The notes under the pieces were generated by a model. The model was given only the letters and a program-made list of their open reading frames with translations, was not told the origin of the DNA and made no database searches. A stretch of DNA of 62,661 nucleotides from positions 1 through 62,661 of the forward strand of contig JAGAYZ010000068.1 in the NCBI GenBank assembly GCA_017940245.1, written 5' to 3'. This DNA is from Muribaculaceae bacterium (GTDB lineage Bacteria; Bacteroidota; Bacteroidia; Bacteroidales; Muribaculaceae). Positions 17,598-25,693 of the stretch are shown one piece after another; position 1 is the first letter of the stretch; every line of letters starts with the position of its first letter. The translations under genes and the position numbers were made by a program.

Positions 17598-18476
17598 ATG
17601 AAAGCATTTGTATTTCCTGGACAGGGTGCTCAGTTCGTAGGAATGGGCAAAGACCTCTACGAGAGCAACCCCAAGGCCAAGGAACTTTTTGAGAAAGCCA
17701 ACGAGGTGCTGGGATTTCGCATCACCGACCTCATGTTCGACGGCACCGAAGAAGACCTGCGTCAGACCAAGGTCACCCAGCCCGCCGTGTTCTTGCACTC
17801 GGTAATCCTGGCACTGACCATGGGCGACGAGTTCAAGCCCGACATGGTGGCCGGACACTCGCTGGGCGAGTTCTCGGCACTGGTGGCTGCTGGCGTGCTC
17901 CCCTTCGAGCAGGGACTCAAGTTGGTCGAGACTCGCGCTATGGCCATGCAGAAGGCGTGCGAAGCAGCACCATCGACCATGGCGGCCATCATCGGCCTCG
18001 ACGATGCTAAGGTGGAGGAAATCTGCGCCAGCATCGACGGCGTGTGCGTGCCCGCCAACTACAATAGCCCGGGCCAAGTGGTGATTTCGGGCAGCAACGA
18101 GGCTATTGCCGCAGCTTGCGAAAAATTTAAGGAAGCCGGTGCCAAGCGTGCCCTGCCGCTCAAGGTGGGTGGAGCTTTCCACTCGCCACTGATGGAGCCG
18201 GCACGCGCCGAGCTGGCCAAGGCTATCGACGAGGCCGACTTCTCGGCTCCCATCTGCCCCATCTACCAGGATGTGGACGCTCTGCCCCACACCGATCCGG
18301 CCGAAATCAAGGAGAATCTGGTCAAGCAGCTCACCGCTCCGGTGCGCTGGAGCCACATCGTGGCCAACATGGTCAACGATGGCATGACCGAGGCCATGGA
18401 ACTGGGTCCCGGCAAGGTGCTGCAAGGTCTCATTGGACGCACGTGCCGCGACGTGGCCGTCTCGGGCCGCCAGTGA
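17598..18476 (+). CDS. fabD: Malonyl-CoA:ACP transacylase FabD
   Basis: 292 aa. It loads malonyl groups onto acyl carrier protein for type II fatty-acid synthesis in the cytoplasm. FPGQGAQ is at residues 6-12, the nucleophile elbow GHSLGE carries Ser88, and the catalytic His195 is in VGGAFHSPLM. Length and motif order are typical. It appears monocistronic between its own promoter and the terminator at 18504; no other fab gene is adjacent. Confidence 0.96.
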   Translation: MKAFVFPGQGAQFVGMGKDLYESNPKAKELFEKANEVLGFRITDLMFDGTEEDLRQTKVTQPAVFLHSVILALTMGDEFKPDMVAGHSLGEFSALVAAGVLPFEQGLKLVETRAMAMQKACEAAPSTMAAIIGLDDAKVEEICASIDGVCVPANYNSPGQVVISGSNEAIAAACEKFKEAGAKRALPLKVGGAFHSPLMEPARAELAKAIDEADFSAPICPIYQDVDALPHTDPAEIKENLVKQLTAPVRWSHIVANMVNDGMTEAMELGPGKVLQGLIGRTCRDVAVSGRQ

Positions 18477-18503
18477 TTTCACATTTTGGCTATTGAATAA
18501 GAA

Positions 18504-18531
18504 CGGGAGGCTTTCACCTCCCGTTTTTTTT
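18504..18531 (+). terminator. Intrinsic terminator of fabD
   Basis: CGGGAGG and CCTCCCG form a 7-bp stem with a 6-nt loop, followed by eight Ts. The T tract runs into the last bases of the convergent antiporter gene. Confidence 0.9.
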
Positions 18532-19504
18532 ATCGCATCAGCAGATAGACTGTGTAGCCCACGTAGCATAGCAAGAATATCACACCCTCCACGCGGTCGA
18601 ACCGGTGTTTCCCGAAGGTGAACACCACCAGGTAGGTCATCACCGCGCAAGCCAGCATCACCAGGTAGTCCACCATGTTGACGCTCTGCAATGTGAACGG
18701 CTTGATAGTGCTCGACAAGCCCAGTATCATCAGGATGTTGAACACATTGCTGCCTATCACGTTGCCCAGCGCCAGTTCGGGGTTTTTCTTCAGCGCGGCG
18801 GTGACGGCAGTGATCAGTTCGGGCAACGACGTGCCCACGGCCACGATGGTGATCGATATCACCGCCTCGCTCATGCCCCACGACCGAGCCAGGTTCTTGG
18901 CTGCATCAAGAAACAGATTGCCACCATAGATGAGTCCGGCCAGCGAGGCAAGTGCCACGCACCATAGCAACGCCGGGTGCTTGCCGGCCAGTTTCGACTG
19001 CGTCTGTTCGTCGGCCTCGGCCATGGCGGCCTGCGGGTTCTTGCCTTTGAGTATCACCACATAACACATATAGGCCACAAACAGCACCAGCATGAAGATG
19101 CCGTCCACGCGCGAGAGCCGGTTCTCGCCCAGGCCCGGAATGAGTGTGTCGTTGGCCAGCAACAGCAGCAGCAATGCGGCCGCAATGCCAAACGGGATGT
19201 CGCGCCGACTGATTTCGCGCTCGATGGCAAATGGCAATATCGTGGCCGTCACACCCAGTATCAAAAAGATGTTGCAGATGTTACTGCCTATCACGTTGCC
19301 CATGGCGATGTCGCCGTGGTTGCTCAGCGCCGACGAGATAGACACAAACAGTTCGGGGGCCGACGTGCCCATACCCACGATGGTCAACCCGATGATAAAA
19401 TTAGAAATCTTGACCCGTTGCGCAATGGCAACCGACGAATCTACCAGCAGGTCGGCTGCCACCAGCAGCAGACCCAACCCTATTACCAGAAACAAATAAT
19501 CCAT
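18530..19504 (-). CDS. Calcium/sodium antiporter (CaCA family, YrbG-like)
   Basis: 324 aa with about ten membrane segments in two inverted halves. Each half carries an alpha-repeat: GTSAPELFVSISSAL near residues 47-61, and GTSLPELITAVTAAL in the second half, each followed by GNVIGSN. These repeats form the ion-binding core in the inner membrane. Length fits YrbG-type exchangers. Ion specificity is assumed from family. Confidence 0.92.
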   Translation of the reverse strand: MDYLFLVIGLGLLLVAADLLVDSSVAIAQRVKISNFIIGLTIVGMGTSAPELFVSISSALSNHGDIAMGNVIGSNICNIFLILGVTATILPFAIEREISRRDIPFGIAAALLLLLLANDTLIPGLGENRLSRVDGIFMLVLFVAYMCYVVILKGKNPQAAMAEADEQTQSKLAGKHPALLWCVALASLAGLIYGGNLFLDAAKNLARSWGMSEAVISITIVAVGTSLPELITAVTAALKKNPELALGNVIGSNVFNILMILGLSSTIKPFTLQSVNMVDYLVMLACAVMTYLVVFTFGKHRFDRVEGVIFLLCYVGYTVYLLMR

Positions 19505-19726
19505 TCTATTTTTTCATTTCTCGTTATTTTTCAGCCCACGAAATTACACAAAAATTTCCACCCCACAAAATCGGGCTGCGGGCAGTGAGCTTTGGAGCCT
19601 TCCTAAAGCATCTGGGATTTCTGGACATCCAGAATATCTAGGACTTCTAGAGCATCTAGAAACAAAAAAAGCCGCCGTGTTTCACAACACAACGACTCGT
19701 TTTGAGCTATTAGATTAAAAATACAA
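19505..19726. repeat. Intergenic low-complexity repeat region
   Basis: About 220 bp without a gene. From 19592 to 19660 it contains degenerate short units around TCT(A/G)GGA, CTGGACATCCAG and CTAGGACTTCTAG. These resemble the degenerate repeats at 21809, 22129, 31759 and 32017 but are more diverged. The segment ends in an AAAAAAAGCCGCCGTG stretch like that following the other copies. Confidence 0.5.
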
Positions 19727-21733
19727 TTACTTGATCATTCTCTTCTCTGACGAAGTTGTTCCGTCACTATAATGAGTAACCTCAATATTCAATCCAGGGA
19801 ATGGTTTGCTGCTCATCATGCCCATCACGTTCACATAGGTCACACCCACTGGGTGCACCTCGGCACGCGGAGCCGTCACCGCCGTCACCAGTCCGTCGCC
19901 GCCCTCCAGCGGAAACACCATGTAGCGGCCCTCACTGGGCACGCCCTCGGCTCGGCGCGGTGCGGCGCTCGTCGACCCACCATTCGACACCCAGCGCACG
20001 ATGACGTGGAAGTCGTAGGTGTTGCCGGCAATGAAATCTTCGGCGGGATTGCCGGGATAGAGCGACCAGTCGACCGGGAAGCCACCGGCCAGCCCGTGCT
20101 CGTTGCCCATCGTTTGGCCGTCTACGGTCTTCTCCACCGTGAAGTGGTTCACGTCGTGGCCCTCAAACGTGGCCCAGTGCACCTTGCAATATTCCTGCGG
20201 CTTGGGCGTCATGAAGAAGAACTCGCCGTCGGCCACCGTCTGCACGTTGGGAGTCATGAAGTTGCACGTCACGTAGTGGTTCTCGGCATAGGCCTGCTCC
20301 TCGGTGGGCACCTCATAGGCCGTCACCGTCATCGTGGGGTTGAGCTGGTCGGTGAGCGTGCCCGTCAGGGTGCCGCCCTTAATGAGCTTGCCCACAAACT
20401 TCCGTGCCACAGCCTCGGTCTCGAAGCCCAGCAGCACCCAGTTGCTCTGATCCCACTCCTCGGTCTGCAGCCCGCAGCGCTCCACGTAGTCGTGCTGGTG
20501 CTCATAGCGGATGGCCTTGTCGCGATATTTGCCCAGGTCCTTGGCATATACCCGCGTCGGGTCCTTTTCGGCCACATACACGCCCACTAGGTCGTCGGCC
20601 ACGGTATAGGTCTCCCCCACGGTGCCCTCGTTCACAATCCACTCCAGCGGCGTGCCTGCCACGCTGAAGATGTAGCGAGCCATGTAGTAGCCAGGGAAAT
20701 ATTGATACACATACACGCTCTTCTCGTCCTTCGGCTCAGCTCTCAGCCAGTTGCACTGCGGACTTGCCGTTACCGGGATAGCCGTTTCGTAGTCGGCCGT
20801 GTGGGTGGCCACCACATTCACCGTTCCATCCAGGCTGCCGTCGGCATTTGTTCCCAGTTCGGCAACCACAAATCCATCGTTCCAGTTAGGCCGGGTAGTG
20901 AACAGGATATAATTCTTTCCGTTCATCGCAAAGCAGTTCACTCCGTTGCTGGTACCGAAACCGGGATATGCATGGGTGTTGATGGTTGTGGCCGTAGCCA
21001 CTTCGTGTCCGTTCAGCACCACGTCCACAGGATTCTCGGTGCGTTGCACAATCAGAAAGTGCTTCTGGCCGTTCACATCGGTCCATGAACTCACATAGTC
21101 TTCCCCCGAAAAAGGCTTGTCGGCTGCAGGCCCCATCATGAAAGGCATCGCCACCTGGTAGCCCTCGGTCAGTTCACCCGACTTGAATTCTACCACATAG
21201 AGGAACTCCACATTGGCGGCAACAAAGACCAGTTTACCGCCTTCGGCCGAGAATACGTCACCCTCGGCAAAGCCCCAGAAGTCGCCACGAGCTTGCGGTC
21301 GAGTCTTCGGCAACTTGAAATCCTTATATGTCGAACCGTCGGCCTTGACGATGCGAATCTCGTTCTGTGTGTAAGAATACGGACGTATATGATTAGGCAG
21401 ACGCAACAAGAAATTGCCTGCTTCGTCTCTGGTGAAGTTACACCCCTGTCCGCCATCGACCGCAAAATCGGCTACAAATCCATTCTGGCCGTAAATATGA
21501 ATCTTTTTCTGTTTCTGATCATGAATGAAGAATTGATTGTCGTGTCCGAAACCCTCACGGTTATAGGACCATTGTTCGCCTTCAGGAAGTTCGACAGTGA
21601 TGGGAACCTCTTCACTTTTCCATTCCCGGCTGAAATTGTAGCCATCGGCGGCCGTCTCTTCGGCACCGGCTTGCGGCAGTGCCACGCAGGCCAGCACCGC
21701 CATCATTGCAATTGTCTTTAATCTCGTTTTCAT
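19727..21733 (-). CDS. Large secreted protein with an N-terminal probable beta-propeller and a shared C-terminal module
   Basis: 668 aa, signal peptide ending in QAGA near residue 24. Residues 30-370 have the alternating strand pattern of a beta-propeller-like domain with short GY/FF-rich blades (inference). From L382 (LVGVYV) onward the protein matches the secreted protein at 22206-23297: LVGVYV, V-Y/F-AKD, QSNWV (429-433), K-x-GTLTG, then CNF and an F-V/M-x-PK block. The end (VTYVNVMG...PFPGLNIEVTHYSDGT) corresponds to RYVDVQG...PRPGVNICVTTYSDGT of that paralogue and looks like a short sorting or extension domain. Function unknown; probably surface or periplasmic. Confidence 0.8.
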   Translation of the reverse strand: MKTRLKTIAMMAVLACVALPQAGAEETAADGYNFSREWKSEEVPITVELPEGEQWSYNREGFGHDNQFFIHDQKQKKIHIYGQNGFVADFAVDGGQGCNFTRDEAGNFLLRLPNHIRPYSYTQNEIRIVKADGSTYKDFKLPKTRPQARGDFWGFAEGDVFSAEGGKLVFVAANVEFLYVVEFKSGELTEGYQVAMPFMMGPAADKPFSGEDYVSSWTDVNGQKHFLIVQRTENPVDVVLNGHEVATATTINTHAYPGFGTSNGVNCFAMNGKNYILFTTRPNWNDGFVVAELGTNADGSLDGTVNVVATHTADYETAIPVTASPQCNWLRAEPKDEKSVYVYQYFPGYYMARYIFSVAGTPLEWIVNEGTVGETYTVADDLVGVYVAEKDPTRVYAKDLGKYRDKAIRYEHQHDYVERCGLQTEEWDQSNWVLLGFETEAVARKFVGKLIKGGTLTGTLTDQLNPTMTVTAYEVPTEEQAYAENHYVTCNFMTPNVQTVADGEFFFMTPKPQEYCKVHWATFEGHDVNHFTVEKTVDGQTMGNEHGLAGGFPVDWSLYPGNPAEDFIAGNTYDFHVIVRWVSNGGSTSAAPRRAEGVPSEGRYMVFPLEGGDGLVTAVTAPRAEVHPVGVTYVNVMGMMSSKPFPGLNIEVTHYSDGTTSSEKRMIK

Positions 21734-21808
21734 TTCGTTTTATATATCGTTTTTTTCATTTCTTTCGAGCCATGGCAGTTGGGCTTAGGCCATGGGCAGT
21801 GGAGAACA

Positions 21809-21852
21809 CCGAGGTCTCTAAGATCTCCGAGGTCTCTGAGGTCTCCAAGAAG
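21809..21852. repeat. Degenerate 9-bp-period repeat (GAGGTCTCY units)
   Basis: The array reads roughly as GAGGTCTCT-AAGATCTCC-GAGGTCTCT-GAGGTCTCC-AAG. It is followed by an AAAACCGCCGCC-type stretch. Comparable arrays lie at 22129 and 31759. No coding potential is seen. Confidence 0.65.
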
Positions 21853-21889
21853 CAAAAACCGCCGCCTTGCGCCACTTGTTGCTCATAGC

Positions 21890-21926
21890 TAGCGGCTAAT
21901 TGCTAACGGCTAGCGGCTAATTGCTA
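21890..21926. repeat. 16-bp direct repeat, period 21
   Basis: TAGCGGCTAATTGCTA occurs at 21890-21905 and again at 21911-21926. It lies just downstream of the 48-aa membrane protein gene. Confidence 0.85.
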
Positions 21927-21933
21927 TCAGCTA

Positions 21934-22080
21934 TCACAGCAGCCACCCCACCAGCAGGCCCAAGGCGAAGCCCGCCATGCCGGCCACCATTGCCGCCCGC
22001 CGCGTGCGGCGCCGCAACTCCAGCCGCAGTTCCTGCAGTGTGTAGTCGCGTGGTGTCACTATTTTATCTTTATCCTCCAT
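21934..22080 (-). CDS. 48-aa single-pass membrane protein
   Basis: A short ORF, ATG 22080 to TGA 21934. The N-terminus is MEDKDKIVTPRDYTLQELRL, then an Arg-rich stretch (RRRTRR, residues 23-28) and a glycine-rich hydrophobic segment of about 18 residues ending VGWLL. By the positive-inside rule the N-terminus would be cytoplasmic. It lies between two paralogous secreted proteins of the same orientation. No family is recognised. The base composition differs from the repeats around it and it uses ordinary codons, which favours a real gene. Confidence 0.6.
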   Translation of the reverse strand: MEDKDKIVTPRDYTLQELRLELRRRTRRAAMVAGMAGFALGLLVGWLL

Positions 22081-22128
22081 AATTCAATGTCCTATGCTTT
22101 AGGCCTTAAGCTATGGGATGTGGGCTTT

Positions 22129-22155
22129 TCAGAGGTCTCCGAGAATTCCGAGAAG
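22129..22155. repeat. Degenerate repeat, second copy
   Basis: AGAGGTCTCCGAGAATTCCG followed by AGAAGC repeats the unit seen at 21809. The flank CTAAAACCGCCACATCGTGC resembles sequence next to the array at 32017. Confidence 0.6.
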
Positions 22156-22205
22156 CTAAAACCGCCACATCGTGCCACTTTTAGCTCGTGGCTCTAAGCC
22201 GGTAA

Positions 22206-23297
22206 CTAAAACAACAACTTCTCCGTGAGCACGGTGCCATCGCTGTAGGTGGTCACACAGATGTTCACGCCCGGTCGTGGCTCGGCAGCCACATGGCCCT
22301 GCACATCCACGTAGCGCACGCTCTGCACTGCGGCTCCCGTGCGCACCTGCTCCACACCGGTGATCACCTCCGACGTCAGGCGCAGCGGAAACACATAGGC
22401 GTGATAGCCTTCGGGCAGTGTGCCCTCATTGCCATAGTCATATCCATCAGCCTCAGCACGCCGGGGCGCATAGTTGATGTCACCGTCAAAACCGGGATCG
22501 ATGTTCAGACTCACGTTGTTGCCCGTGCTGAACTCTATCAGAGCCGGAAATTCATACAGGTAATGGGGCTTGAAAACGTCGTCGGCCGTCACGGTGTTGC
22601 CATCGGTCTGCTCTTCCCACATGATCATGTCCACCGTGAAACTGCCCGGCAGATTGGCCGAGTTCACGCCAGCCTCGCTCTTGGGCACGATAAACTTTCC
22701 ATCGCCGGCATATACAGCCCAGCGGATGTTGGCCAACTCCAGGTTTTTGGGTTTCACAAAGAACCATTCGGGCTGGTGCACGAAGTTGCACGTGCAGTAG
22801 GTATTATAGTGGTAGGTGTTATCCGGCCCAATCTGCGGATAGGCCACCTTGCTTCCATTCACTTCAACATCCACATCCACAAACAGGCCCACGGGACCGG
22901 CAGGTGTGTTGGCGATGTGGAACTGGCCGGTCAGTGTGCCGGCCTTTATCTCCTTGCCCTCGTAGGCCGACGCGTCGTAGCCCTCGGGGAAGTATATCTT
23001 TACCCAGTTGCTCTGGCTGAACTCGCCCACTTTGTCATAGACCACATCGGCCGCCACCTGTTCGTCGCTAGGTGTGGAGCGGCTCACACTGGTATTGTTG
23101 TTCTTGTCTTTGGCAAACACCACGTTTTTGTAGCGTGGCGGGACGTAAACACCCACCAGGGTATTAGACACCGTAAAGAAGTCATCCAGCTTGCCTGTCG
23201 AGATGATATCGCGCAACTGTTTGCTGGGTGGTGTTTGGGCACTGGCCACGGTGGCCAGCGCGAGCATAACGATCAATGTCAAGTAATGTTTTTTCAT
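22206..23297 (-). CDS. Secreted protein sharing the C-terminal module of the 668-aa neighbour
   Basis: 363 aa from ATG 23297 (MKKHYLTLIVMLALATVASA, signal peptide). An upstream in-frame ATG at 23342 would place 15 charged residues before it and is less likely. Shared landmarks with the 19727-21733 protein are LVGVYV (from L47), V-F-AKD, QSNWV (95-99), KAGTLTG, CTCNF, WFFVKPK, NYAPRRAE and a C-terminal RYVDVQG...YSDGT block. It also contains IDPGFDGDINY, the phrase with which several fimbrillin-like proteins upstream end. Function unknown; the context suggests a surface-associated accessory of the fimbrillin-like operon. Confidence 0.78.
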   Translation of the reverse strand: MKKHYLTLIVMLALATVASAQTPPSKQLRDIISTGKLDDFFTVSNTLVGVYVPPRYKNVVFAKDKNNNTSVSRSTPSDEQVAADVVYDKVGEFSQSNWVKIYFPEGYDASAYEGKEIKAGTLTGQFHIANTPAGPVGLFVDVDVEVNGSKVAYPQIGPDNTYHYNTYCTCNFVHQPEWFFVKPKNLELANIRWAVYAGDGKFIVPKSEAGVNSANLPGSFTVDMIMWEEQTDGNTVTADDVFKPHYLYEFPALIEFSTGNNVSLNIDPGFDGDINYAPRRAEADGYDYGNEGTLPEGYHAYVFPLRLTSEVITGVEQVRTGAAVQSVRYVDVQGHVAAEPRPGVNICVTTYSDGTVLTEKLLF

Positions 23298-23327
23298 CTT
23301 TTTGTCTCGTCGTTTTTTATTCGCTGT

Positions 23328-23372
23328 GGGCTGTAAGCTCACGCAGATCTCGCAGATTTTGCAGATTTTTTA
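23328..23372. repeat. Dispersed repeat containing CACGCAGATCTCGCAGATT
   Basis: Reads GGCTGTAAGCTCACGCAGAT followed by CTCGCAGATTTTGCAGATT. The same sequence, with a few changes, occurs inverted at 28115-28165. It lies just outside the 22206-23297 gene. Confidence 0.8.
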
Positions 23373-23615
23373 TTCAAGTTCGGCAAGTAGCCATGTTGGC
23401 TCGTGTTAAAGTTCCTCTTCGAGGCACTCTGTCTCTGCCCGCTTGTGACCAAGCTGCGAACCCCGTCAGGGTTCTTGCATGGTCTTTAACACATAATGCC
23501 TCTTCCGAGGCATCAAGCGCCCTCGACGCATTTCCTCGTTTTACCAACACTTCAATCAACTTGCAGAACTTGATTTCTTTTCTTGTTCTTGTTCCGATTC
23601 TTTTCTTGTTCGGCT
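23373..23615. other. Hairpin-rich noncoding stretch
   Basis: Several small perfect stems lie in series: GAACCC/GGGTTC around 23460 and GCCTC/GAGGC around 23500, together with repeated GTTAAAG/CTTTAAC phrases. A 61-codon ORF on the minus strand (23374-23559) spans it but has no signal, promoter or domain and is probably fortuitous. Possibly part of an intergenic repeat family. Confidence 0.4.
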
Positions 23616-23676
23616 GGATTTGTAATCCGGCAGCCGGCTAATGGCGGATTTGCAATCCGCTTGCCCTCCAGGGCAA
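23616..23676. repeat. REP-like palindromes (GGATTTGYAATCC)
   Basis: GGATTTGTAATCC (23616-23628), GCGGATTTGCAATCCGC (23644-23660) and the adjoining stem TTGCCCT-CC-AGGGCAA (23661-23676). Copies of the same palindrome lie at 31841-31967 and a relative at 60481. They resemble REP/BIME elements mobilised by RAYT transposases. Confidence 0.75.
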
Positions 23677-23713
23677 CTGCCATCACAGGGGCATTATGCC
23701 TCAATTTAATAAA

Positions 23714-23740
23714 GAGGGTGCCAGTGCCCCCGGCACCCTC
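23714..23740 (-). terminator. Terminator at the end of the fimbrillin-like operon
   Basis: A 9-bp stem, GAGGGTGCC (23714-23722) with GGCACCCTC (23732-23740), with a 9-nt loop, lies 38 bp beyond the stop of the last fimbrillin-like gene. On the minus strand it is followed by TTTATTAAATT. Confidence 0.7.
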
Positions 23741-23778
23741 TAGAAAAAAATTATTCTTTTAAAAAACCAGTTGCATGA

Positions 23779-25581
23779 TTATGGTTTATAGATGCCCCAC
23801 TCGTCGCGGCTGTTATTAACCGTCACAGTTTCCCAAATGGCAGGAGCATCAGAATGAGCATACAAATATGATCCATCAACAGCATCATTCATCACATTGT
23901 TCTCAACTGTAATGTTCAAGTTGTAATAAGCCTCTTGACGTGAATCTAAAGCAAGTCCATAATTGACTTTACTTGGATTAGCATTGACAATGTTATTCTT
24001 AAAAATCAATTGACTTGCAGGATTTGCTGCAGTATAATGGTTTACTTGAACAGCATATTTCTTTGGTTGATTAAATGTGCAGCCTTCGATTGTGTTAGAC
24101 GAACCATTGCCAATCTGAAGTGGTTTTGCATTACCTTCGCAATTAAATGTACAATTTTTCACTACAGCAGTAGTGGCTTGATCGCCCCAGGTCACAATAC
24201 CTGTTGCTTTTCCATTTGAATCCGCAATGTTAAAAACACAATCTTCAACAATAAGCTTTACTCCTCCAAAAATATAAATAGATGCAACCTCAGAGCCTGA
24301 ACGATAATAGTGAGTTGCATCACCCTTTGTGTTTGTGTTTGTTGTCTTGGTCAGCGTAAGCCCCTTAATCGTCATTGAACTACCAGTTGCAACTTTCTGT
24401 GCCGAACTTGCGCTCATGGCAAAACGGCCATTGATGGTAATGTCGGCAGGACTCACACCATTTGCAGCCTGAACAGTAACATTAATCACCTTGTTTTGGT
24501 TCTCAAATGCAAAGTTATTATCCATTGTATATGTACCTTTTGCAAGAGTCATAACAATGTCGGTAAGGCCAGCTTCAAGTGCTGAATTGTAAGCAGCTTC
24601 AATGGATTCATACTTTTGGCCATTCATGGTCACTACATTTGTCACCTCAGGATATTCGATGTTATTGTCGGGCTGGTCGAAGCGCTGGTCGATGATCACG
24701 TTGAAGTTCACGTCTTCGGTGAACAGGTTGCCCAGGATGTTGGTGCGGTGGTTCTTCTTCACAGGAACGCTTTCCACTGTGAGTTTGTTGAACTCAGCGC
24801 CGGCTGTGTTGAGCATCGACAGCTCGGTGGTAACGGTAGCCTCATCATTAGGAACCAGGAAGTAGCACATCGAGAGCCACTTGTAGGTGTCTTCTTCCAC
24901 TTTCAGGTCTTCGCTCATCACCGAGTTGGCGGCAGCCCAAGTGATGTCGGCGTTCGTGCCAGTGGTGGTTTGATTCAGGATATCATACTGATTAGCCACT
25001 TGCTTCACGGTGACAACGGTCTGCTTGATGTCGATGCCGGCCTCAACAGCAGCCTCGTAGTCGGCCACAACGTCACCATAGTTGAGCTGAGCAAATGGAC
25101 GGGTAAGAGTGATAGTCTTGTTGATAGGACCAGTGATCTCAAGATTCATCTCGCGGTTGCTGAAGGCGTCGCCGTCGTCGGCATTGGCCACAGCCTTGCT
25201 GTAATCTACAGTAACTTTACCGGTAGTAGCATCGAAGGTATAGGCATCCTCGTCAGGGTTCTGTGCCCAGAAAGCGAAGCTATACTTCATGCCCTTAACA
25301 AGCTTGAAATTCACGGTAGCTTTTCTGTCGGTCATGGTCACGGCCTTGTCGCCCAGCAGACTCACGTTCTGCAGCAGCGTGCCGTCTTCTTTGTATACGG
25401 CCACTTGCAACTTGGTGGCGGTGAGACCGTCGCTGATAGTACGGCTCTCGATAGCGCCGGGAAGTTCGATGGTGAACTGCACGTTTCCATCGCCTGTCAT
25501 CTCGGGCTCCATGTCGCTGGAGCAAGATGCGGTGCCCAGCAGCATTGCTGCCACAGCACCCAAAAACATTAATTTCTTCAT
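23779..25581 (-). CDS. Fimbrillin-like (DUF6562-type) lipoprotein with C-terminal parallel beta-helix
   Basis: 600 aa from ATG 25581 (MKKLMFLGAVAAMLLG, lipobox TASC with Cys20); a GTG lies in frame at 25590. Residues about 30-290 are the fimbrillin-like domain: VQFTIELPG, then ESR with Arg47, an FAFWAQ strand, TLTRPFAQLNYGD, CYFLVPNDEA, VKKNHRTNILGNLFT and FNVIIDQRFD. From about 315 a linker (YESIEAAYNSALEAG) leads into a right-handed beta-helix rich in N, T, V and I turns such as VVKNCTFNCEG and NTIEGCTFNQ. The helix part is visibly more AT-rich than the stalk (22/60 G+C at 24121-24180 against 32/60 at 24721-24780). Last gene of the operon. Probably a surface adhesin or pilus-tip-like protein; ligand unknown. 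Confidence 0.83.
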   Translation of the reverse strand: MKKLMFLGAVAAMLLGTASCSSDMEPEMTGDGNVQFTIELPGAIESRTISDGLTATKLQVAVYKEDGTLLQNVSLLGDKAVTMTDRKATVNFKLVKGMKYSFAFWAQNPDEDAYTFDATTGKVTVDYSKAVANADDGDAFSNREMNLEITGPINKTITLTRPFAQLNYGDVVADYEAAVEAGIDIKQTVVTVKQVANQYDILNQTTTGTNADITWAAANSVMSEDLKVEEDTYKWLSMCYFLVPNDEATVTTELSMLNTAGAEFNKLTVESVPVKKNHRTNILGNLFTEDVNFNVIIDQRFDQPDNNIEYPEVTNVVTMNGQKYESIEAAYNSALEAGLTDIVMTLAKGTYTMDNNFAFENQNKVINVTVQAANGVSPADITINGRFAMSASSAQKVATGSSMTIKGLTLTKTTNTNTKGDATHYYRSGSEVASIYIFGGVKLIVEDCVFNIADSNGKATGIVTWGDQATTAVVKNCTFNCEGNAKPLQIGNGSSNTIEGCTFNQPKKYAVQVNHYTAANPASQLIFKNNIVNANPSKVNYGLALDSRQEAYYNLNITVENNVMNDAVDGSYLYAHSDAPAIWETVTVNNSRDEWGIYKP

Positions 25582-25610
25582 ACTTTTCACTGTTATTTTT
25601 GAGATTTTAT

Positions 25611-25642
25611 CTCATGGCTGGCATCCGTCCACCAGCCATGAG
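25611..25642 (-). promoter_or_regulatory. Intercistronic hairpin within the fimbrillin-like operon
   Basis: A perfect 11-bp stem, CTCATGGCTGG (25611-25621) with CCAGCCATGAG (25632-25642) and a 10-nt loop. It is not followed by a U tract on the minus strand, so it is more likely an RNA-processing or stabilising element, or a partial attenuator, between the two beta-helix genes. Confidence 0.6.
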
Positions 25643-25693
25643 ACAGTTATTAAAAAATCAATCAGTTAATCTATTATTCAATCTGTAGTCAGA

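Noticed and set aside
17580-18881. A 433-codon open frame on the minus strand over fabD and the antiporter gene
   Set aside because: It runs antisense to two well-supported genes, has no recognisable domain and is His/Arg/Gly-rich as expected for a shadow frame.
21890-21926. Possible attachment site or transposon end for the 16-bp direct repeat
   Set aside because: The copies are adjacent (period 21) and no integrase or tRNA gene is near; a simple tandem duplication is enough.
23374-23559. 61-codon ORF (minus) downstream of the beta-helix gene
   Set aside because: It covers hairpin-rich repeat-like sequence, has no promoter and no domain.
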